DNA from: Flabesymbios commensalis | Taxonomy: Eukaryota; Annelida; Polychaeta; Terebellida; Flabelligeridae | NCBI GenBank assembly: GCA_964017125.1 | Contig: OZ024909.1 | Coordinates: 74,387,650 to 74,451,649, forward strand | DNA length: 64,000 nucleotides | Reading direction: 5' to 3' | In this document: piece after piece, positions 35,858 to 47,800 of the stretch | Position numbering within the stretch: position 1 is the first letter of the stretch | How the letters are laid out: each line of letters begins with the position of its first letter | Translations under genes and position numbers: made by a program | The notes under the pieces: generated by a model | What the model saw: only the letters and a program-made list of their open reading frames with translations | What the model was told of the DNA's origin: nothing | Databases searched by the model: none

Positions 35858-38800
35858 CAATAGACAGCACTAAAACAATAAATCTCCACATAATGGGTGG
35901 AGACTTAATTAAATGATGCTTATCCTCTTGTCACAGCTTCACCTTGACTGAGGCTGGAAATGTCCCAATTTTTAGTTAGTCATGTCGGATCGGCAATAAA
36001 TTAAATTTGGCTATTTATCATTGAGCTGTCAAAATAAATCTCCAATTCTAGAGGTGTAGGCCTATTGCATCTGATGTTGTCCAAACCAGCACGGGTAGAC
36101 TGTTACACAGTATGTGTTTTAGGCCTAACTTCATTGCCTTGGTAGAGGCTAGGTAATAGGTAGGCCCACATCACATCAAAATTAGATTTGTCCACTATGC
36201 ATATAATTTTTAAATGAATGGCTAGACTACAATTCATGAGCGGAAAATTATACCCCACAGTTATCAAGTAGCATGGCAAGGGGTGGCATGTCGTAATGTT
36301 GGCCAACCCTGCATCAACGTCTGGTGCCAGCTGCAGAGTCACCCAGTAAACATGAGGCATTGACCCAATGTTGTTTCAATGCGGGCCGAAGTCGAAAACA
36401 GTGGGCCAACATTAAAAAGACATTGGATCAAAGTGTTGTGTTTGCTGGTCAGTGACGGGGCGTCTCATGTCTGGAGAGGGGTGTACTGTGTATAACGTAA
36501 TTATGACGGCGCCGCTATGTCTACCAGCCAACACACAGCTGAATAGCAGTTGACATTTAGTGTGCTATAGACAATATTATTTGTATAATCAATCATGACG
36601 TATCTTCTTACTACATTCTCTGAACAATTTAATACGATTGAATTTTAAAACATGTTTAATTAGCGCTATGCAAAAAAAACAATTTTATATACTTTTCGAC
36701 TAATGCGAGCATTAAATTGATTCATAGGGCATATCTATAGTTGATCATTGGACATGAAGGGTTGGATGATTTCCTACTGGAGCAATGTGCAGTAACATCA
36801 ACGGTCTGAGGTAGATAGGCCTCTTGCGACAACAGCCTGATCTTCCAGCGTTATACCTCTGTCTTAACCCATGATATCCACACAGTCAAATCTGACATGC
36901 AGTGGTTTGCTCATCAATGTTTCCAAAAATCATATGACGTAAAAAGTTGAGGTCGATCAACACAAATAATATAATGACCTTCTGCCACATATTTGAGGTC
37001 GCAAGTCGCGTTAGAATGAAAGTTGTTGATGACAGGTCATTTACAGAAAAATGTTCCGTGCAGGAAAAAAAGTCTCGGTCCGCTGAGGATATAGGCGCTA
37101 TAGAAGTTTTATTGATTGATCGATTGATTGATCTACTGTATAACATTAATTTGCATGAATTTCATGAGTATTTTAATTACAGTTAGCACTTCAATGCACA
37201 CAGGTAATTTGAAGAAAACATTGTTCCTTGCAGTTGACAAGAGTTTGCACACAAGTGATACAATTCTAGTTCCCATCTGATAGAAAGTTTATGCTAAATG
37301 TTTATTTCATCAATTACTATGCTAACTTGAAATAATTATATGACAGCTTTAAAACTACTGCTCCAATGTTTTGATTTTTTTTACAGATGATGATGCAGCA
37401 GATTAAAATAACCACCATAGGTCAAAAAACGAATATGACTTAGCCTATATGTTAACTTGACTTAGCTGACGAGGTCGTTGGTCACAGCCCGCGAGATAAG
37501 CATTCACCAGTTAGGGTAGATATAGAGACGAAATTCCTGATTTCTAATTATTGCCAACCATGTCAAAAATAAGAAATACGGGAATTTTGTCACTATATCT
37601 GGTAAGTACGCAGCACAAAAATAAAAAAACTTTTGCAGTTCTAGTCTATGGACATGTTTACATCATATGGTCATATTAAGAACCCAAAATAAAATCAGCG
37701 ATTTTTTAATGATTTTAGACCTGGGCATGTCCCTCTAACATCAGGGTACTACAACTATAGGAGTTGAAACTGTCAGGTTCAATGGCAAACATTGAGCAAA
37801 ATAACATTTTGTGCAATATAAAAAAAATACTTTTGACCCCTAAAAATGAAAGTGTTTTTATTTTTTCGATATTTGTTTTGAAAAAAAAACAACCTTAGAA
37901 CATGAAGTCAAGGGTACTGATACAATCCTTCACTAGGAGGCAGCACAGAACAAAAACCCATTTACTGTCAGAATTATGGGCACTGTCTGACTAACCTTTG
38001 TGCGAACTAGCCCCGGTCTCCCCTACTGATGTGAAGATGTAGGCCCTATACGAGTAGGCCCTACCTGGCAACTTCCCCTGAGAAAACCATCGTTTTATAA
38101 CGTTACCATCACATGTCGTTTTCTTGTGATATCATCCATCACTGATCAGTGCTGATGCCCCTTAATTGTGAATCCTAGGCTACTCAGCTACTATCGCAAC
38201 GTTGTCCCTGTGTTATGTTAACGCTGATCCAGCGTCTACAACGCTGGCCCAACATTATTGTGTTGTGTTATCTCAGTAGGGGACAGCATGTAGATCATTT
38301 GTGATCCCAGAAAACAACACACATTGACCCAATGCTGGAATAATGTTGTGCCAGCGTCGCAGACGTTGGGCCAGCATTAATCCAACGGGTCGTGTTTGCT
38401 GGGGTGTCTGTATGCGCAGCAGTCTGGGGAGAGGTTAACCTCGAGGGGTTGTCTATCAGCATGCTGTACATACATGGCAAGCCCACTGCAGCTACAGTGT
38501 CTGCACTGGGAGATATAACCTCTTGTACATGTATCCTACAGTGACCCAGCAAACACGAGACATTCCTTGATGTTGGTTTAATGTTGGCCCATCGTCTGCG
38601 ATGCTAGTCCATCATTGAACCAACTTCTTGGTGAAAGTCTGCTGGGGATGAGTTAACACAAGACAAGCTGACCTCATTTTCCACCCCATAACGCCAAATA
38701 TGGCCATACAACCATCACGTGATCACTATGTGTGTAGAACAGACAAAAGGGACCGTCTACCAAAATCTCTTAAGGAGACGTGAAACCACGTGAAGAAGCT

Positions 38801-41800
38801 CTATAGCGTCTGGGTCATTATATATGCCCCCCGAATCTAAGGGGAGGGGGCGATTTATGAAGGAAATGTGCGTGTCTACCGGTTTTATGAATGGAGTGAC
38901 GTCACTTTTTGTCCCAAATTTGTGTTTGGACCACGATAACAATGTGGCTGTGGCCAATGGCCCGACCCACAAAAATAAATATGTCTCAAATCTAAATTAA
39001 TCAGATACATTCGACTTAAATTCAGCAGATTCAACTAATTTTTAGTCGCTTGAAGTTGTGGATCGTGTTAGCATCCATTCCTGGGTGCTAATAAAACCTG
39101 AGGCGGACATTCTCACCTGACAGGAGATCTTTCTCTTGGAGGAGGCGGATGTATCGTAGGCGCGCCGCCACCACCGCCGGGGCCGCCACGTCTGCCTTCT
39201 ATAGCTATTTTCACATCTACAGATCACCAAATTAATGTGTCAATTAAAGTAGAATTACACAGAAAAACAATTATCAAAGGTGAGATGGATCATAAAATAA
39301 TTTGTAAGAATTCCAAAATATAATCCTATACAAACTCGTCATTTCAGTGGTGAAGGTATAAGTCATCCAAAGGGTCATATGAGTGGTGGATATACTTTTT
39401 ACTTACCTGGGATTATATGTGACCCATCAGCACAAAATCAATCACATGGCTCATTTTTAAAGAAAAATCTGTAATACCCTCATCATGTTTTTAACTGGGT
39501 AAAATAATTAATTATTGGATGAGAAAATATGAAATCATCACAAAAAATTGAAAAAAGATTGCTGTGGTTAGCAGCTGCACATTCACGAAGTTCTGTGGAA
39601 ATTTTGAGCTCCTAAAACAGGCTAAAAGATTCCACAAGGCAAAATATCTGAGTAGAATTTTTGAAACACTTGCAGAAAGGTTATGCAGTCCTGCCCTGTA
39701 AGCGTTATGTTATTACTAGTATCTAATATCACGTTGACTATCCAAGGTTAACCAAAGTCCTGCTTCAAATTCCACAAAAAACATTTTGAGTTATTTGATG
39801 AACAAGCAGGACAAGGGGTAAAATGTACACAAAATATTTGATAGAAATATTGGAAAATTGCTGAACACTGGCTTGGCTTACTAAGAGAAAAACATCCCAT
39901 CAAATAACATATTCAAATAGGATATGAGTAAATATGATAGATAATTCAAACATTTGATTTATTAATACAGTTTCAAATAACACTTTTATTTACCAAATAA
40001 TATAAATATGCGATCTACACAAGAATGGATTATATAATATACAACGTTACATAATGGGAGGTTTCCCATTGCACAACTACAGTGCATCAACTTGATCAAA
40101 ATGTATGCCTATTTTTCAGTCAATCCTTGACAATGTACGTTTTGTATTGAAATATTATCCAAGATCCTATTATTTATTTCTATATAGCAAGTGACAAAAT
40201 GTGCCAGTGTGAGAGAGTATTGATCAAACATAGCATTTCAATGAAAATTTTTATTCAATTTACTTTCATCCTTTGAATACTAAAATAATCCCCAATCACA
40301 TTTAGGCACCAGCAATGTCCAACTTCTAAGGAAAGAAAATTTTGCCACATCAAAATATTGACATAGATCAAATAATAATCTTTTATCTTTCAAAAAAAAA
40401 ATAATAATTGGTTGATCGATGTGTACTTGTATTGGTGGCATGTGTTACCCACACTGAATTTGTCAAATGTATTTCCACTCGTTTTAATCTGGCATTTGAA
40501 AAAGAATCATGTCTAACTAATAATTCTACGGCCATACATATTATCATGAATTATGTATAAAATATGAGGTAACACCTTGCATAAAAAATAAATGCTAAGT
40601 TAACCGAAAAAATTCCTTCAAGTGCCAGGATGAACTATTGACATCAGAATCTAATGTGAAAGTCATTCTAAAATTTCTAAATATTTATTAAAGGCGTAGA
40701 CCCATAAAGACCTATAAGCGAAAAGAGCTAACTAAACCATTTAAAAGTTTTTTAAATTTGAAAACACTTTGGCGTCTAGAGTATTTATTAAAATATTTCA
40801 GCAGTGCAAGGGGTTTAACATTTTATGGCTTAGCTGCTGAATTTTAGGGATTATAATAAAAAGTACCACATCGACAACAATAGTTCACAAACATGATTTG
40901 TAACGGTATATTTAATACAATTAAACCTAATGTAGGATATAACTATAAACTGTCACTGATCATCTACTTCTATGATTAATCAATGAGGACTAACCGGCTA
41001 GTAAATACTGAATAACAGTAACCACATGCATTTCATCGTAGCTTTAGGTAAAATGTTAGGTCTGCAGACTGGTGCCACATAATTGTTATTTTACTATTAG
41101 ATTTTTGTGAAGTTGTGAAATAAGACGAATTTAACCCTTACAGAGTGGGGATCAATTTTAGTCGGCAGAATCTGACGTCTACAGCATCAGATTTTGAAGT
41201 CTACAGAAATACCCGCACTGTAAAAATTAAAATCTTTCTAAAGGCCATATACCCATAACATAGGTATTCAAATGAATCAGAAAGATAACATAGGTAATCA
41301 AATGAATCAGAAAGAGCTAACTAAGTCATTTATGATGATTTCAAATAGAAAAAGAACCTTTGGTCTACATGGTTTGTAGAAAACTAATTCAGCGTTGTAA
41401 AGGTTGTACATGTGCTCAGCGCTTCTCTTAATATCTACTGGTAATGTACAAGAAAGAAATATGACCCTTGTAACCTTTTCACTACTGGCATTAAATACCA
41501 ACATAGTACTTGCCCAATGGACATTACCGGGGCAGCGTTATATACTGTGTTTCTGGTAATTTTTGCTTGTTTAAATTATCGCGAATTTCAGATTTGGGGA
41601 TTATTCACAAGTTTAGAATTCGTAAATTTTTCTTTTTTTTAGTAGCCCTGTTATAATAAAAAAATTTGCGCGATTCTTGAATTCACGAATTTGCCCTCCT
41701 CGCGGAATTTGTGAAAATTAAAACCTCGTGAATATTACCAGATCTACAGTATGTAATAGTATATTACACAGGTTCTAGTAGTGAAAGGGGGATTGAAAGA

Positions 41801-44800
41801 TTAAATATTACACTGCCAACAGAATAAAAATACCAGCATAAAACTAAATGACCTGAAATCGGTGAATAAAATACATAATTTGTGGGAGAATTAATATTGT
41901 CATGCAGATTGTTAATCAGATTAAAAATTATATTTGCTGATGGTTAGTTTTTTCATCCTTTACCCATAACATTTCCCTTGTACAGACTGCCGTTCTCTTT
42001 AGCGGCTGCCTCTAAAGCTTCTCTCTCCGTGTTGTATTGTATAAAACCATAGCCTTTCAGCAAAGATGTCCCTAAAAACAAAGAAATAATCAATCACCCA
42101 GGAGCTCTCACAGCACATTTTCAAACACAAACAAATATTTTAGAAAAAAAATCAAAAGAAAAATGGTAAGAAAAATGGTAAAATCCACCAAAATAAGGTA
42201 GTGATGAGAATTGGTTAGAATAATGTAATCGATGATTGATTTGACCTAAGACCAAAAAAAAAAATATGTTTGTTTCCGATTTGTTGTCATTTTAACCAGT
42301 GGGTAGGTAGAAAATTTATTTTATTTTTTGTCAATGACACTTCACCCAATCGGTGAATTTGCGTCAAATTCACTGCCATGCACGTCTTATCTGTACATAA
42401 CGTAACGATTTTTCGGACGCTTTTTTTCCTATTATAAGGCCATTTTTCCTATGTCACAAGGGTGGCTGCTCATAACAGGTCATACTGCAATGAATTTAAA
42501 TTTTCAGTCGTTTGAAGTTGTATCATGTACCATGATCCACAACTTGAGTAACTGAAAATTAGCTTAGAATTTGGTAAATTTAAGTTGAAATGTATACTAG
42601 TGATTATCGCTAATTTGATACACATTTAATTTATATAATTATTGCTTATTTGATACATATTTCATTTTTAAAAAATGCTCATATGAGGCCATTAACCGGT
42701 GCGGGGATCGATTTTAGTCGTCAGAAGCTGACATCTGTAGACATCAGATTATGAGGTCTAAAGTCGACCCCAGCACTTTTAAAAGTAAAAACATTTCTAA
42801 TAGTCATAGACCCATAACATAGGTATTCAAATGAACCGGAAAGAGCTAACTAAGCCATTTATGATGATTTCAAATTAAAATAAACCCTTTGTTTTCCATT
42901 AATTATACAAAATTAATTCAGCATTGTAAAAGTTGAAACATTAGAAAACAATACAGTCGATAGTCATCGTCAGTGCTGTAAGAGTTAGGTATATAATATA
43001 TACAATAGTGGTGTGAGTATTATACCTTAGCAGGGCCCTGGGTCTCCTGACATATTCTACTCACATGGTTATTACAATATGTATGTCAACCTATTATCTA
43101 TGACTATGGCAAATAAATGTTTGATTGATTGATTGATAGATTGACTGATTGATTGATAGATTGATTGATTGAAGTGAGTTTCAACCAATATAAAGTGGTA
43201 TTAAAATGGATAAAATAATCTGTAGCATGAAATAGATATAAATATTTTTTCGTTCATTGAAGCTGGCAAAATTACGTTAGCAATTCCAGCCTCAAATGAA
43301 TGAAAAATACTAATAGCAAATGAAATGAAATGAATCTGGCTTTAGGCCACCTTTGTGCACATATAGGCTAAACTGGGCCAGGAGAACCTCCTGAGGATGG
43401 TGAGATGATTGAGATGACACTGTCCTCCAGACACAGGATTCGAAATTCGAGCCCTGGCGGTCTGATGCCGAGCACGCTACCTCTCGGTCACGGAGGCTCC
43501 CCACAATACTGACTTTCACACGTGGATGGGGAAGAAACATTTTTGTTCCTTTTAAACTACCGAGATCGGGAACCGAACCCCCCATACTAATAGCAACTCG
43601 TAGATTTACAGTGAGTTATGATGCCTTCTCAGTTATCCTGGGTCATTTTCAATGAAAGATAGCATTTTACTGTTCGTTTTTTGAGTGACTGAAAACCATC
43701 TTTTTTGTGTTATTTTGAGTTGCAATAAAGAGTACTGCCTGTGTCAAGTTCCTCAACAGACACCACTGATCTTAAAATAGATCTTTTTTGAATGGATTTT
43801 TTACATTAAGCAGACAAATTTGCATAAAAATTAAAGACAATCACCATGGGGTTAGCTAGTTCCAGTCTACATCGAAGATATTGAGTGATTATTTTAAGAT
43901 TTTGCGCCCCTTTGTACATATATCATTGAAATAAGCTACAAAATTAACAAATGAAAAAATTGTTTGGTTACGTATCAGGAAATGCAATTTAATTTGGGCA
44001 TCAAATCAAATTTGATCAACAAACTATTTATACATCATGATTGGGATTGAAAGAAAAAAATGCTATAAAATTAACAAATATTTTTTTTCCAGAATATGAA
44101 TATCATTGATTCAAAACATTGATTATTAGCTATTTGTAAAAATTCAACTCTTTCAGGGTGGCGGCGACTTGTCTTTAGACACGTCTGAAAACCGATCACA
44201 TATGTATTCAAAAGAAGCGAAAAGAGGTAACTAAGACATATATGATAATTTCAAATTAAAAAACTCATGGTTTGCACAAAAAAATGCCAGCGTTTTAAGG
44301 GTTAAAAAAACCGCCAAGTCACAATAATGAAAAATCAGTAAAAAAATATAATTGAAATCTGTTCATTTGTTTATTTTATTATACCGCCGACCCGCTATTT
44401 ATCGATATGAACTGATAAAAATTGAAATTATAGTGTAAATTATGCACAGTTTTAAAATAAAATGAGCAGACACTTACAAAAAAATGTTTTCTGTTAAGTT
44501 TATCACCTTTTTTTTTTTTCCCGATCGCCTGCTCTGAATATTGAATACAAATTTTTGACATCCAATAAATCACAAAACTGTGGCCTAAAGGAGTGAAGAA
44601 ACCACTGACCTAAAATTTTCCCATAAGGTTTGAACATTTCCTCCAGTTCACCTCGAGTCATACGTGCTGTAGGCAAATTGCCAATAAAAAGACGGCTCTT
44701 CAAACTTTCCGGGTCATTGCTGTTGGTTCCACCATAATTAGAGGTATTTTTTTCAACGCTCCTGGACCGGCTTCTGCGTCGGCTCCTGCTCCTACTTCTG

Positions 44801-47800
44801 CTCCTACTTCCTGGTCTATGTCTATTTCTACTCCTACTTCTACTCCTACTTCGGCCTCTCCCTCGACTTCTGCTACGACTTCTCCGACGACCAAGATCTC
44901 TGTCAAAGCTACGTTCTCGTTCCCGAGGGTGAGCTCGGTATCTTCTTTCTCTTTCATTTTCTCTTTCTCGTTCTGAAATATATATGTATAAAAAGTTATT
45001 GATAACAGCACATTTCATCATTCAAATCAATATAAACCACAAGTAATTGATACAATTCCATGGATCGTGTTCTGAGGCTATCGAGGGAACCCTTTGGCCA
45101 CACAAAAATCTACTTAGCTGTTTTACTGATTCGCTCTGCCCAAATTGACAATTTTAAGCTATGCTAACTTAATATTCCCCTGGTGCCTATTTATTATCTA
45201 AGTTTTTAAAAAATGGAAAAGTGTTGCTTTCATGTTTTCCCATATTATAATCGCATCTAGATTTTAATTTTTATTGAATGATGGAAAACTTGTTTTTATG
45301 CTGGCGATAGCACAAGAAAAACATAGCAAATACACCTAAAATAAGGTACATGTACTGTAAGTGTATTTATTATATTCTAATAGAGGCCCACTCCCTGCTT
45401 AGCCACATGACAATCATAATAATCTTTAATTATCAGCAATCGAATCTAGCTCAAAGATTACAGTTACAGTTGTAATTATTAATGTTGCCATATATTAGCA
45501 GCACATTCAATTAAATGATGTACCCTATTCAGGATACTGATACATGTATATGTAAAAATAATATAATGGTAGCGTGTATAAATTTGGTCATAATAATACA
45601 CGATTTTCATGTGTGGTAATGTGGTTGTCCCTGGATGTTGTTTATGATGCTGCTCATTTGATGAAAATCTCTTACACAACAACATGTACAGCAGTATCAA
45701 TATCAGGCAACAGCTGTCTGTAGTGCTGTTGATGTCATGCAACAGCATGCTGTAGATTAGACATGTACATGTATTTGTACCTTCTGCCACATACTAGTAG
45801 TAAGGCTACTCGGGCATAAAATGACCTTAATTGATTATTATCCAGGGGACTATTGTAGGTAGTGTGTTAGTGTTTATCTCTAGAAATATGCATTGCTTCA
45901 CATTTGGCTTATTTGTTATGCTATCATTCAATTTGTTTTTAAAAGCACACAATCAGTATTATGGTAGTAAGAGGATTTTACAATTTATGAGTGAAATTGA
46001 TAAATTAAGAGATATCGTGATCAACAAAGTGACATATGTGGCCACACTATTTTTATCCGCTAGTGGTTGGCTCATATCTCATTCTATCTTTCTACTCAGA
46101 TAGTGGGCTTTTCAAATTTACAACGAAATTATTAAATAAACTAACGAAATATCGCAATCTACAAAGCGACAGCTGGTGCACAGAGTGGACATTATAATAT
46201 TTAATTGGCCAATTGGCATTAATCAGCTATTTTTATCAGCTTGTCCATGGCTACCTTCTCATTCAATCTTGCCAATGTGTACGCCTTTATATCCTGCACA
46301 TGTTGTTTCCGAACAAACATTTACATGAAATGGTTTTATTAATGTATGGCAAATTTCTTTAATTTCTACAGGTTTGAAAGGCTTAAAGGGATTGAGAAAC
46401 CTAAGGGGGGTCTTCATGGCTCATATAGGAGCTACAAATGTCAAGGTCATATTTCTGTGACATTGACAGACTATTTGTATGTCATAATTAACACTGTCTG
46501 ACAAATACGCCAGATTATTGAGCATGATCCCTATAATAGCTATAATCCCGACCAACAGTACTTACCTAGCTGTGTTCTTTCTTGATTGTATTTTCTCTCA
46601 TTCAGAAAAAGTGTTAAAACATGGTTGATGGCTTTCAAATTGATAAAAAATCTGACTTAAAAGGTGACCCAATCCAAAAAACAGTAGGAAAAACACGTGG
46701 TTGCACATGTGTATAAATCCGCATAAAATACTGACTAACGAGTTGCATAGCGATTCCCAGCAAACACAAGACGTTGACCCAATTTAGGTCCTGGGCCGCA
46801 GAAGGTGAGCCAACATTAAAACCAATATTGGGCCAATGTCTCATTTTGCGGGATGTCAGATAAAAGTAGCCCGTTGATTACTAATACTGAATGAATAATC
46901 TAATTATTCATAAAATGAGACATGATTAGCCAAGGATCTAACAGTCTCAAAATTGTATGTAATATAAAAATATATATGTCGGTACACTGCGTGAAAAAAC
47001 TTTAAATAAAAATTTAAAAAGTGAGTGATCAGGTGAATATTAAGTTTTAAAAATAGAGCAATCCCTAAAAAACCTCAGTTATGTGTTTATTAGCCTGTCT
47101 TGTTTTATTTATACATATATTACAATTCTGACGTATAATGTGCATTGAATTTAAATGAATGGAAATTCACAAGAAAATCAGTCAAGAGAAGAGAGCAGTC
47201 TATATTGCATTAGAAGACGGAGCTTTTGACCTGTCACTTGTAATAAAAACCGCTGAAGCATTAAGTTAAATAATTTATATTTTCACCCACTGGGAGCTGT
47301 GTCTCGCTACTACGACTCACAACTTTTTAAGTGCGTGAAATTTAGTCATCAGGGAAAAAATTGTTACAAAATTATTGTCAATGATTAGCAATATTCCTAT
47401 ATAAATTGTAACTTGCTAGACCTCCTTATCATTGATTTATAAACACTTTGTTAATCAATTACAAATTTGATTAGCAAATGAGCATAATTGCGTAGCATTT
47501 TGCTATGCGATATTGAACAAATTTTTCCTTGGTCACATTTGTTTAATTTAAGTACAAACATTTGCAAATCTTGATGTTTAAACGCTTATTTCATTCCGAA
47601 TAACTATAATTTGATCAGCTAAATAAAACAAATCAAAAACAACTGTAATCATGCTTAGCAGTTACTGTGCTGCAGGGTTTCCGCCCAAAATGTTTGAATG
47701 GGGGGGGGGGGGTCCAAATGGGGTGGAAGGTCTGGGAGTTTTAAATTTTAGTGCTTAAAATGGCATATTTTAACTGAAATGACACCAACATATGGAATAT

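Noticed and set aside
44700-45011. 103-codon minus-strand frame overlapping the RS exon
   Set aside because: Shadow of the SR-codon repeats in another frame; the RS/RRM frame joins the neighbouring exons and this one does not.
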